Source: Catellatospora methionotrophica (GTDB lineage: Bacteria; Actinomycetota; Actinomycetes; Mycobacteriales; Micromonosporaceae). From it: a stretch of 64,000 nt of DNA. Positions 1-8,146 of this stretch are shown here, piece after piece. The translations under genes were made by a program, and so were the position numbers. The notes beneath the pieces were generated by a model. That model had not been told where the DNA came from. It ran no database searches and saw only the letters and a list, made by a program, of their open reading frames with translations. Location: positions 186,001 to 250,000 of the forward strand of contig NZ_JAAOTJ010000003.1 in NCBI RefSeq assembly GCF_011297335.1, read 5' to 3'. Each line of letters starts with the position of its first letter. Position 1 is the first letter of the stretch.

Positions 1-1
1 G

Positions 2-265
2 CACCGCCGACCGACGCTGTGCGATCAGCTCGACCGGGCGGCGAAGCTGCGCAACGACGCCTCTCATCGCGGGGATCACGAACCCTCGCCGGAGGAGACT
101 GCCGAGATCGTGGAGCTCCTCTACTGGACCACCGAACACCTGCTCATGGCCCCGACGATCCCCGCTAAGGAAGATGATGGCTCCGCGACACCCCCGCTCC
201 GGTCCACCTCAGCAGAACTCCCACGGGGACGCGCTCTTGCGGGAAGCCCGGAAGGCGGCTCGTAA
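2..265 (+). CDS. HEPN-domain protein, C-terminal part only (5' end outside window)
   Basis: An open frame enters from the left edge and ends at TAA 263-265. Around bases 50-67 it encodes RNDASH, an R-x4-H motif typical of HEPN ribonuclease domains. It is followed by a helix with the pattern ETAEIVELLYWTTEHLL, as in HEPN/DUF4145-like folds. HEPN domains with this motif generally cut RNA as dimers. The frame overlaps the next gene by about 90 bases, so the two are translationally linked. The tail after about base 150 is low in structure and may be an extension that simply runs into the next gene. The family assignment rests on the motif and helix pattern of about 50 residues; the missing N-terminus would settle it. 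Confidence 0.6.
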   Translation, partial: HRRPTLCDQLDRAAKLRNDASHRGDHEPSPEETAEIVELLYWTTEHLLMAPTIPAKEDDGSATPPLRSTSAELPRGRALAGSPEGGS

Positions 266-2555
266 CGCGCAGGAGGTCGCCGAACAGAGGGGGATCGAGG
301 CCGAACCCGCCGAGCTTCCCGGCGCGGATCTGCCGCTCACGACAGCTCAGGAATTGTGGACCGAGGCGTCGCGCGTGGCCGGCGTCTACCGCAAGGCCCT
401 GCAGATCTTGGAACGCGACACCGAGAACCTTGCCCGCGAGCGGGACCAGCTGCAGGCCAAGACTGCGAAGCAGGACCAGGACCAGGCCGGCCTGGTGCGG
501 GACACACTCCAGTTGGCGGCGGACCAGGCCCGGCTGGCCGCTGATCGTGCAGATCTCGAGAAGGAGCTGGCGGCACTGCGACGCCGTACGCAGGAAGTCG
601 CGGAATGGGCGGCGCAGACCCGGCAGGAGCGGATCGACAGCGCAGCCGGATTCATGGACCTGGAACGCCAACACCAGCGACGACTCGACGAGCAACGCGC
701 TGCGATGGACCAGGACATCGACCGGAGCAGAGCCGAGGCAGCCTCCGCCGTCGCCCGGGAGCGCTCCGAACTCGACGAGCTGCGCCAGCACAGCGCCACC
801 GAACTCGAGGCCCAGCGCGCAGAGCTGGAGGAGCAGCGCCGCGCCCTGCGGTCGGAGCAGAACATGCTGCGTGCCATGGCCGAGAACGAGCAGGAAAACG
901 AGGACCTAGCCCGCCAGCGGGCAGAACTCGCGGTGGCGGCCGAATTGCAACGCCGTCAGCTGAAGATCGACCAGCTCACCCAGACCCATGAGACGGTGAA
1001 GGCGCACGCCGACCGGCTCCGGGAGGAACTGGACCGACGTGACGCTGCCGCCCGTGACGCCGGGCACGAGGACCCTGCGCGCCTGCAACAGCAGATCCGG
1101 CTACTCAACGAAGACAACTCACGGCTGCGTGCCCAGCTGGCAAACTCGCTGACGATCGAGGATCAGCAGCTGATCACCCGCCTACGCGAGGACAACGCGC
1201 TGCAGGCACAGCAGATTCTGGCGCTGGAGCACCAATGCGCCAGCCTGCGCACCGAGAACAACCTCTACCTGATCTCCACCACCGAGGTGGAGGAGCTTCG
1301 CGAACACCGCGACCACCTGCAGCACTCGATCAGCACACACCGCAAGCTACTCCGGGAAAAGCAGGAGGAGGTCGACTCGCTGCTCGGCGGCGAACGCGCG
1401 CCGCGGCCGTTCCCCGGCCTCGACGAGCTCGACGCGGAACCGGGCCTGCAGACGGCCCGGCCCACCAATCGCAAAACACCGGATCTGGACGACCTCCTCG
1501 ACCACATCCAGCGGCACATTCACGCCGACCGCATCCTCAGCAGCGCCTCGTCGCCGTTGTCCTTCGACAAACGTGATCTGCGTTGCCTGCTCGGCGGCCT
1601 TGCGATGAGCCGGCTGCACCTGCTCCAGGGCATCAGCGGCATCGGCAAGACCAGCCTGCCCAAGGCGTTCGCGCGCGCGATCGGCGCCGATTACGCCGTC
1701 GTCGAGGTGCAGGCCGGGTGGCGAGACCGGGCCGACCTGGTCGGCCACCTCAACGCCTTCGAACGCCGATACTACGAGACCACGTTCACGAAGGCGGTCT
1801 ACCAGGCAGGCTGCGCGGCGCACCAGGACAGGCCATTCTTCGTCATCCTCGACGAGATGAACCTGGCCCACCCCGAGCAGTACTTCGCCGACATCCTTTC
1901 CGGCCTGGAGAACACCGGCGAGCAGATCCGTCTCCAGCTGTCCAACCAGGTGCTGGAGCCCGCCCCACAGCACCTGTCGCGGCAACGCGGAACCCACCTG
2001 CCGGTGCCGCCGAACGTGTGGTTCTTCGGCACGTCGAACCATGACGAGACCACCGTGCAGTTCGCCGACAAGACTTATGACCGGGCCAATGTCATCGAAC
2101 TGCCCGCCACACCTCCAGCAATCTCGCCGCAGCCCCCGCAGCAGCGGCAGCCGGTGTCGCTCAAAGCGCTCGAGGACGCCTTCGACCGCGCCCATCGCCA
2201 GCACGGGGACGCGTCGGAGCAGATCTTGCACTTCCTGCGCGAGCACCTGGTGCAGCCGATGCGCGACGATTTCAAACTCGGCTGGGGACCGCGGCTGGAA
2301 CGCCAGATCCGCGGCTACGCCCCGGTGGTGGTTGCTGCAGGCGGCAGCGTCGGGGAAGCGGCCGACCACGTGATCGCCACCAGGATTGTACGAAAACTAC
2401 GCAACCGGTACGCGCTGAAGGACTCGGACCTGCGAAGCCTGCGCAACATCGTCGAGTCGAGCTGGCCGAGCCTGGTCAGGGGAACGGTCACCGCCGACAA
2501 CGGCCCCACCGCGACCCTGGCTTTGCTCGACGAACTCGCCGAGGCGCGGGGGTGA
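177..2555 (+). CDS. Coiled-coil / McrB-type AAA+ NTPase (CnuB-like)
   Basis: This is probably the motor of a type IV restriction-like system. Residues of about 30-400 are charged, Ala/Glu/Arg/Gln-rich heptads, a very long coiled coil. The AAA+ domain follows, with Walker A GISGIGKTS near residue 490 and an acidic Walker B (VILDEMNLAHPEQYF) near 560. The phrase DEMNLAHPEQYF is a McrB-family hallmark. The canonical McrB GTP-specificity motif MNxxDR is not present; the matching strand reads GTSNHDETT, then DRANVIEL. ATG 177 is preferred over ATG 174 because AAGGA lies about 5 bases upstream. The stop is 3 bases before the McrC-like gene. Fusion of a long coiled coil to McrB AAA+ is the defining trait of CoCoNuT systems (known family); membership here is inferred. 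Confidence 0.8.
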   Translation: MAPRHPRSGPPQQNSHGDALLREARKAARNAQEVAEQRGIEAEPAELPGADLPLTTAQELWTEASRVAGVYRKALQILERDTENLARERDQLQAKTAKQDQDQAGLVRDTLQLAADQARLAADRADLEKELAALRRRTQEVAEWAAQTRQERIDSAAGFMDLERQHQRRLDEQRAAMDQDIDRSRAEAASAVARERSELDELRQHSATELEAQRAELEEQRRALRSEQNMLRAMAENEQENEDLARQRAELAVAAELQRRQLKIDQLTQTHETVKAHADRLREELDRRDAAARDAGHEDPARLQQQIRLLNEDNSRLRAQLANSLTIEDQQLITRLREDNALQAQQILALEHQCASLRTENNLYLISTTEVEELREHRDHLQHSISTHRKLLREKQEEVDSLLGGERAPRPFPGLDELDAEPGLQTARPTNRKTPDLDDLLDHIQRHIHADRILSSASSPLSFDKRDLRCLLGGLAMSRLHLLQGISGIGKTSLPKAFARAIGADYAVVEVQAGWRDRADLVGHLNAFERRYYETTFTKAVYQAGCAAHQDRPFFVILDEMNLAHPEQYFADILSGLENTGEQIRLQLSNQVLEPAPQHLSRQRGTHLPVPPNVWFFGTSNHDETTVQFADKTYDRANVIELPATPPAISPQPPQQRQPVSLKALEDAFDRAHRQHGDASEQILHFLREHLVQPMRDDFKLGWGPRLERQIRGYAPVVVAAGGSVGEAADHVIATRIVRKLRNRYALKDSDLRSLRNIVESSWPSLVRGTVTADNGPTATLALLDELAEARG

Positions 2556-2558
2556 GCC

Positions 2559-4727
2559 ATGAGCGATCCATTCTGGGATCGGGTGACCGCCCGCCACCTT
2601 CGGAAGCTGCCTGACCAGCCGCTGCTCGGGCGCTACCGGCTCGGCTCGGCGGGCCTCGCCAACGGGCAACCGGCTGCCGCATACGCGGCCGTCGTTCCCG
2701 GTACTTCCACCCGGTGGTCGGCGGAAGTCGCAGGGGTGAGCGCCAGTGGACGGTTCGCCCACGACGGGCAACCCGACCCGGCGCTGGCCGGCCGGGCCGC
2801 CGCGATCGCCGCTGCGTTGGCAGAAGCCGTGCTCCGCACGGATGACCCGGAGAATACGACGGAATACGAGCGCTGGATCGCGGTTCCGCCACTGGCCGGC
2901 GATGTGCTGGCGCAGCTGCGTGGCGTCGCCCCCGACGACCCCGTTCCGTTGTTCGAGCGGGAGTTCGACGCTGCCTTTCCGCAGTTGGCGGCGGTATGTC
3001 AGCAGCCAGTGGCCCGGCTACGCCGGGAGGTCGAACTGACGGCGCTGTCGCGCGCTCGCCGGTTCGCACCAGGGGCTGCCGACTACCTCGCCGGCCACAC
3101 CGAGGACTGGCAGCAGCGAACGATGGGCGGGGTGCATCCTCGACGGGTGCAGTCCCTGCGCAACGACGAGGACCTGGACCTCTACGAGAACCGCGCGACG
3201 CTGCGCCTCCTGGCTCATCTCGCAGCCTTTTTCGAGTGGCGCCGCCGACGCCTGGAGGCGGCCGTAGATGTCCTTGACGACCTGGACCGGTTCGCCGCAC
3301 AACTGGGCACGGGACGGTGGCGCACCTCGCACCGCATGTCCCAGCTGCTGGCCGAGTTCCATGATCACGCCGATCTGCTCGCCGGCATCGACGACCTGCT
3401 GGAGCAGACGCGCCAGCGCCAAGCACGACTACTCGGCCTGCACGCATCGCGGCTGTGCCGGAACCGCCAGGTGAGCCGGTCCGCCGTGATCGGCACCGGG
3501 CTACGCCCCACCAACCTGTTCCTGTTCCACGAGGACTACCGTCGCATCCACGGACTGTGGAAGGCATGGGCTCTGGTCGACGCATCCACGGGACTCGACT
3601 CAGCCGTCTCGCCCATGGCGTTCTGCGACGCATACGACCAGTTCGTGGCCCTGATCACCGCACGTGCGCTGGAATCTCTCGACTTCCGGGCGCTGACGAC
3701 CCTGCAGCCGTTGCCGGGGGGCCCGAAAGTCGCCTACACGAACCGCGCCGACGATCAGCTCACCCTGAGCGTCAGGGCGGACGGAACGCTCGAACTCTGC
3801 CGCGACCAGCGAATCCTGCTCACCGTGGTGCCGGTGCCGCACCAGCTCGCGGCACCGGTGACCAGCCGACAACTCGACGCGCTGCTCGACGACCTCCGCA
3901 CGCCGGCTCCGGCTGGGCACCACCGGGTCCTGATCTACCCGAGCACGAGAGTCGAACGTCAATCGCTGCCGCGCCAAGTGCGGGCCCGCCTCGAAAGTCC
4001 CGGTCACGATCTAGCCGAGGGCACCGGTGTCGGGCTGATCCCCGCCGCCCCGACAGAACTCGACAGCGTGGAACGGGTCGCCAGAGCGTTGCAGTGGGCC
4101 CGCACCGCCCCGGACGCGACGGCCTACCCGCCGGTCGTGTCGGCGCAGGCAACTCTCATCGACGTAGCCGCCGACACTGACTGGACGAGCCGCAACGCTG
4201 CCGACACGCTGGCTGTGCTCCGGCATCCGAGTCAAGCCCAGTGGCAGCATCTGCAAGAACAGGTCAGCTCCTGGCGGGACCAGCGGCTGCCGGACGCGAA
4301 GCGCCGCGAGCGGCAAGTCGTGGCAGAACGCTTCAACAGCCAGCTCGACGCGGCCTTGGCGATCGTGCGCAGACTCGCCACCTGCCCGGTCTGCGGTGAA
4401 CCCGTCGGCTCCAGTCGGGACTTCCAGCCCCGCGAAGGAACCTTCACTGCGGAGTGCCGGCAGTGCCACACGAGATGGGGCACCCAGTCGTGCGGCAACT
4501 GCGCCCGCACCTACCCCGTCATCTTCCGCCGCCAGAACACCGGCACGCAGCCACTCGGCACCGCAGACGTACTCGGCATCGACGTCCTCGCCACCAACTG
4601 CCATGCCTCTGCGACCCACGCCACCGTCTGCCCGCACTGCGGCACCTGTGGTCTGTCTGACACGAGGCCGTCCTGCTGGCGCTGCCACCCCACCGCACTT
4701 CCGACAGGAGACTCCCATGGCAGATGA
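2559..4727 (+). CDS. McrC/DUF2357-like protein with C-terminal zinc-binding Cys clusters (CnuC-like)
   Basis: This 722-residue protein begins 3 bases after the McrB-like gene, the usual McrB-McrC order. Residues of about 125-240 resemble DUF2357/McrC-like proteins: PLFEREFDAAF, then DLDLYENRATLRLLAHL, the conserved ENR segment that precedes the nuclease domain. McrC homologues bind the McrB hexamer and carry a PD-(D/E)xK nuclease. I cannot find a clear D...ExK set here; the segment near residues 390-460 has strands ending in RVLIYPST but no obvious catalytic Lys. The last 120 residues contain CPVC (about 609), CRQC, CGNC, CPHC and CWRC pairs, probably two or more zinc ribbons. The gene overlaps the CARF gene by 11 bases. 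Either a diverged nuclease or a scaffold is possible. Confidence 0.7.
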   Translation: MSDPFWDRVTARHLRKLPDQPLLGRYRLGSAGLANGQPAAAYAAVVPGTSTRWSAEVAGVSASGRFAHDGQPDPALAGRAAAIAAALAEAVLRTDDPENTTEYERWIAVPPLAGDVLAQLRGVAPDDPVPLFEREFDAAFPQLAAVCQQPVARLRREVELTALSRARRFAPGAADYLAGHTEDWQQRTMGGVHPRRVQSLRNDEDLDLYENRATLRLLAHLAAFFEWRRRRLEAAVDVLDDLDRFAAQLGTGRWRTSHRMSQLLAEFHDHADLLAGIDDLLEQTRQRQARLLGLHASRLCRNRQVSRSAVIGTGLRPTNLFLFHEDYRRIHGLWKAWALVDASTGLDSAVSPMAFCDAYDQFVALITARALESLDFRALTTLQPLPGGPKVAYTNRADDQLTLSVRADGTLELCRDQRILLTVVPVPHQLAAPVTSRQLDALLDDLRTPAPAGHHRVLIYPSTRVERQSLPRQVRARLESPGHDLAEGTGVGLIPAAPTELDSVERVARALQWARTAPDATAYPPVVSAQATLIDVAADTDWTSRNAADTLAVLRHPSQAQWQHLQEQVSSWRDQRLPDAKRRERQVVAERFNSQLDAALAIVRRLATCPVCGEPVGSSRDFQPREGTFTAECRQCHTRWGTQSCGNCARTYPVIFRRQNTGTQPLGTADVLGIDVLATNCHASATHATVCPHCGTCGLSDTRPSCWRCHPTALPTGDSHGR

Positions 4728-6156
4728 CAACGCCCTAAAGCTGCGCCAGATCCTGCGCGGCCACGACACCTGGGGCGAGGGAACAGCCTCCGAGCAGGCG
4801 ACCGCTTTCTTCCTCGACACGATGCTCGACGAGACAGTCGCCAGGGTACGCAAGCAGAACCCCGCTCTGAAACGGCCCGTGGACCTGCTGATCAGCATGA
4901 GCGGTTTCTCACCGCTGACGACCATCCTGGCCTACGAACTCATCCGGCCTACCCGGCTCCTGGTCATCTACTCCGAACAGGCCGGCACGAGCGTCGACGT
5001 CATCGCTCAACGTGTCCTGCGGCCCGGCCGACTCCGGCAGCTCGACTTCTCCCACCGCTCGGTCGACCCCACCGACCCGCAGGGCATCTACCGCGAGGTC
5101 AAGGCCGAGCTCGACCGGGCGACCACCAACGGCACCCTATCCGCCATGATCGAGATCACCGGCGGCAAGAAGGTCATGAGCGCCGCCGCCGCGCTCGCGG
5201 CATGGCAGCTCAACCTCAGCCTGTGCTACCTCGACGGCGACTATGACACGGAGTTCGGCCGCGTCGTGCCCGGCGACGAACGGCCGCTGCTGCTGGACAA
5301 TCCGACCGCGCTGTTCGGTGAGCAGGAGATGGCCGCCGCGCTGGAGACATTCCGCAGCGGCGGCTTCAGCAGTGCCTACGACCGCTACCACGAGCTATGC
5401 GAGCAGGTCGCCAACCCAGCCCGGGCCCGGTTCATGCGTGCGCTCAGCGCGCTCTACCGCGCATGGTGCGACCTCGACCTCGCAAACCTGGCCTCGTGCA
5501 TCAGGGCGGTGGAAACCACCAAGGCAGCAGCCGCACAGGAAATCAGCCAGAAGACCAGCAGCGTGATCGGCGAACAGCTCCACTTCCTCAAGACCCTCAC
5601 CGGTGCCCGTCCGGATCCCGCCTCGATGCTCGTCAGCTTCCTCGTGCTGGGTCGGCACTATGAAAGGCTCGGCCGGCACGACTTCGCGGCCCTGTTGTTC
5701 TACCGCACCATCGAAGGCTGCCTGTCCCGCCGGCTGGAACTGAAATACCCGGGCTTCAGCTGCAAAGCACCTGACTGGAAGCTGATCGGCGATCCCGACG
5801 ACGTGCGTGCGGTATACCTCCAGGCCGTCATGGACACGAACGGCCGCGACACCGACACACTCCCACCGGACATCTCCATGATGCAGGCGGTCACCCTGCT
5901 CTACGCACTACGGGACAGTCTCAGCGTGAAAGCGCAGCTGAACACGCCCGACGGGGTCAGCAACCTGCGTTCCCTAGCCGAGACACGAAACAGCTCCGTG
6001 TTGGCACACGGGTACAAGACCGTCGCGCCGAAAGACTCCCAGAAGTTGCGGGAACGAGCAGAACACCTGCTAACGGTTTTCTGGCGGTTACACGGCACCG
6101 GCGGGGACGTACGGCGGCTATGGGAGCAGCTGCGCTTTGTCGACATGGATCGTTGA
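4717..6156 (+). CDS. CARF-HEPN ribonuclease (Csm6/Cas02710-like)
   Basis: Predicted cyclic-nucleotide-activated RNase of 479 residues. The N-terminal Rossmann-like CARF domain shows a first strand and loop LLISMSGFSP (about 50) and the ligand-loop motif EITGGKKVMSAAAALAA (about 145-162), the equivalent of the TGGTK segment of Csm6/TIGR02710 proteins. A helical C-terminal half ends in a HEPN active site RNSSVLAHG, R424-x6-H431. CARF domains bind cyclic oligonucleotides and HEPN cuts RNA (known). Here it sits in an operon with McrBC-like genes and no CRISPR locus, as reported for CoCoNuT superoperons. The start is ATG 4717 with AGGAG 6 bases upstream, overlapping the previous gene by 11 bases and thus probably translationally coupled. 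Confidence 0.85.
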   Translation: MADDNALKLRQILRGHDTWGEGTASEQATAFFLDTMLDETVARVRKQNPALKRPVDLLISMSGFSPLTTILAYELIRPTRLLVIYSEQAGTSVDVIAQRVLRPGRLRQLDFSHRSVDPTDPQGIYREVKAELDRATTNGTLSAMIEITGGKKVMSAAAALAAWQLNLSLCYLDGDYDTEFGRVVPGDERPLLLDNPTALFGEQEMAAALETFRSGGFSSAYDRYHELCEQVANPARARFMRALSALYRAWCDLDLANLASCIRAVETTKAAAAQEISQKTSSVIGEQLHFLKTLTGARPDPASMLVSFLVLGRHYERLGRHDFAALLFYRTIEGCLSRRLELKYPGFSCKAPDWKLIGDPDDVRAVYLQAVMDTNGRDTDTLPPDISMMQAVTLLYALRDSLSVKAQLNTPDGVSNLRSLAETRNSSVLAHGYKTVAPKDSQKLRERAEHLLTVFWRLHGTGGDVRRLWEQLRFVDMDR

Positions 6157-6354
6157 CCGTCCGAGTTTCCGACGGCCGGTCCGGCGGAGGCCAAGCACCG
6201 GTGATGGAGCCGTTCGTCACGCGGTGGCGGCACACTGGTGGATGCGCGCAATGAGGTGCAGTAGCCGCGTCGAACCCGATGCTCCAAGCCGTTTGATGAG
6301 CAATAGTCGTCATCTCCGGATTGCCGATCGTAATATCGGTCAGCACCCTGGCCG

Positions 6355-6382
6355 GGTCCTCGGGCTGCAAGACCCGAGGACC
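6355..6382. terminator. Hairpin between defence operon and DUF429 remnant
   Basis: GGTCCTCGGG and its exact reverse complement are separated by 8 bases. The hairpin lies about 200 bases past the CARF gene and 30 bases past the convergent pseudogene, and has no U-tract. The rest of 6157-6410 holds no convincing gene. Confidence 0.4.
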
Positions 6383-6410
6383 CGTGATTCCATTCGATGC
6401 GAGCCAGGGA

Positions 6411-7120
6411 TCAGTACTCTCCCCGTTCGCCTGTCGATCCGCCCGACGGCAGCAGTGCCGAGAGCTCGGGCGTCGGCAGCGCAATCCAGCCTTCGACGGC
6501 CACGGTGCGCTGACGTGAGGGGCTGAGGGGCTCCGTCAGGCCCAATGCTGCGGCGCGGGCGGTCAGCGCCGCGACCACCGCGTCAAACACGTGATCGCTG
6601 TTGCGGCACTCGCGTTCGCCACCACCGAAGTTCAACCAGGGTGCCACGATCAGCAAAAGATCGACCAGCCTGTCGAGGACAGCAATATTCTTGGTCGTCT
6701 TTTAGCCCGTCGACGGCAGGCCCCATCGATGCAGCAAGCCGGCTGGGTACACCTCGACGACCGACCCGGCGCCGCTGCGATCGACTGGATGTTCCCACAA
6801 CGCCAGCTGCGCCTGCAGTGCCGCGCACCGCATCGCCGTACGCCCGATGCGGTCGGAGGACACGCTAAGCAGCTGTCGTGCGGTCAGCTCGGCCAGCCGC
6901 ACCGCGGTACGAGGCTGGCGTTCATCCGGTGGGCACCAGCTAGGCAGCGGTTGCCGGTGCCGCAGCACAGTGACGCCATCCAGCCGAGCGTCAAGGTGTC
7001 GAGCGGACCAACGGGTTCCTGGAGACCTCGTTCATGCCGGGCCGGTTTCGTGTCACTGCGCAGGTATCGGCCCATCCGTGCGCGCCGATGCCCAGCGCGC
7101 CGCACCGGCGGTGAGCGATG
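6411..7120 (-). pseudogene. DUF429-family protein, broken by a nonsense codon and decay
   Basis: Reading leftwards, two segments in the same frame match the DUF429 (predicted RNase H-fold) pattern. The first (6968-6702) contains LLSVSSDRIGRTAMRCAAL and SGAGSVVEVYPAGLLHRWGLP. The second (6701-6411) contains DRLVDLLLIVAPWL, SDHVFDAVVAALTARAAAL and VEGWIALP. They are interrupted only by TAA at 6704-6702, right after WGLPSTG, where relatives usually have Tyr-Lys, so one base change explains it. Upstream of 6968 the similarity becomes weak and shifts frame (a possible ALGIGAHGWADT relic of the N-terminal IGIDxPxGWPD motif), suggesting further damage. The family call comes from remembered family patterns. 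Confidence 0.65.
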
Positions 7121-7223
7121 ATCGCTACGGCCACAGCACGCGGTGGATCTCGTCCCTCAATCGCAAGTCGTCGCAGACCACAAGGCTTAGGACTGAGACA
7201 GCTTCTAGTGCTTGGCAAACGAA

Positions 7224-7255
7224 AGCGCGTGTCCAAGTGCACTTGGACACGCGCT
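7224..7255. terminator. Perfect 32-base palindrome downstream of tRNA-Leu
   Basis: Sixteen-base arms are fully complementary with no spacer (arm starts AGCGCGTGTCCAAG, centre TGCA). It lies 29 bases past the tRNA 3' end and most likely acts as its intrinsic terminator; no U-tract follows on either strand. Confidence 0.6.
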
Positions 7256-7283
7256 ACGCGAATACATCACTGGTGATGCTAAA

Positions 7284-7370
7284 TGGTGTCCGAGGGGGGA
7301 CTTGAACCCCCACGCCCTATACGGGCACTAGCACCTCAAGCTAGCGCGTCTGCCATTCCGCCACCCGGAC
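7284..7370 (-). tRNA. tRNA-Leu (anticodon GAG)
   Basis: The reverse strand folds as a class II tRNA. The acceptor GTCCGGG pairs with CTCGGAC, then A and an encoded CCA. The anticodon stem CTAGC/GCTAG encloses TTGAGGT, giving anticodon GAG. A long variable arm is followed by GGGGGTTCAAGTCCCCC as the T arm. It decodes CUC/CUU. The 3' end points to the broken DUF429 gene and the defence block, the side on which tRNA-targeted islands insert. Confidence 0.97.
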
Positions 7371-7509
7371 CGGTGGTGTCCGACCTTCTCCGGACCACCT
7401 CCGGAGACACATCTCCGCTGGTGTCCGGCATCAGCCGCACGAGCCACAACGATACACGGCCCCCGGTGATCACGCACATCGGGTTACCGCTGTCGGTAGT
7501 CTCCCCACC

Positions 7510-8070
7510 GTGAACGCCGCCGTATGGGTCGTGGCCGGCCCTCCAGGAGCCGGCAAAAGCACCGTCTCCCACCTGCTCCTTGCATCCCTCAACCAGGTCC
7601 CCGCCCTCCTGGACAAGGACGTCCTCTACGGCGGCTTCGTAGCCGCCACCCTCCAGGCCGCCAACCGCCCCCACGGCGAGCGTGAGGGTGCCTGGTACGA
7701 CGAGCACGTCAAGATCCACGAGTACGCCGGCATGACGGCCACAGCCCGCCTGATCCGCTCCCACGGCTGCCCGGTCCTCCTGGACGCCCCGTTCACCACC
7801 CAGATCCATGATCCGGACCGCTGGGCAGCATGGGTGGCCGAACTCGGCGGCGACCCGGTGCACCTGGTCTGGATCCGCACCGACGCCGCCACCCTGCACG
7901 CCCGACTGACCTCCCGAGCCCTGGCCCGCGACGGCCAGAAGCTCGCAGCCTTCGACTCCTACCTGGCAGCCATCCGCGCAGGCATCGAGCCGCCGGTCCC
8001 CCACCTGACCATCGACAACCGCCTGGACGCCCCGGACCTCCAAGAGCAGATAGCCGCGCTCCTACCCTGA
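7510..8070 (+). CDS. P-loop kinase-like ATPase (AAA/zeta-toxin-like fold)
   Basis: A 186-residue soluble protein starting at GTG 7510. Residues 6-20 hold a classical Walker [26 protein letters not shown] (about 36) and [11 protein letters not shown] (about 87) fit the acceptor-site Asp and Walker B of small-molecule kinases, and a lid region with Arg residues ([14 protein letters not shown]) follows at about 133. This layout matches uncharacterised AAA-domain kinases related to zeta toxins, chloramphenicol phosphotransferase and gluconate kinase; the substrate cannot be read from sequence. It stands alone between the tRNA and a decayed beta-galactosidase gene, so context gives no pathway. Confidence 0.75.
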   Translation: MNAAVWVVAGPPGAGKSTVSHLLLASLNQVPALLDKDVLYGGFVAATLQAANRPHGEREGAWYDEHVKIHEYAGMTATARLIRSHGCPVLLDAPFTTQIHDPDRWAAWVAELGGDPVHLVWIRTDAATLHARLTSRALARDGQKLAAFDSYLAAIRAGIEPPVPHLTIDNRLDAPDLQEQIAALLP

Positions 8071-8146
8071 GGCTTCCGGAGCCGAAGCGCGCACCCCCAG
8101 CACGAACACAAGCATGGCCACCAGACCACACCCGGCCAAGGCCCGC

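Noticed and set aside
6157-7510. Integrase or att repeats next to tRNA-Leu
   Set aside because: No recombinase frame and no second copy of the tRNA 3' end within the window.
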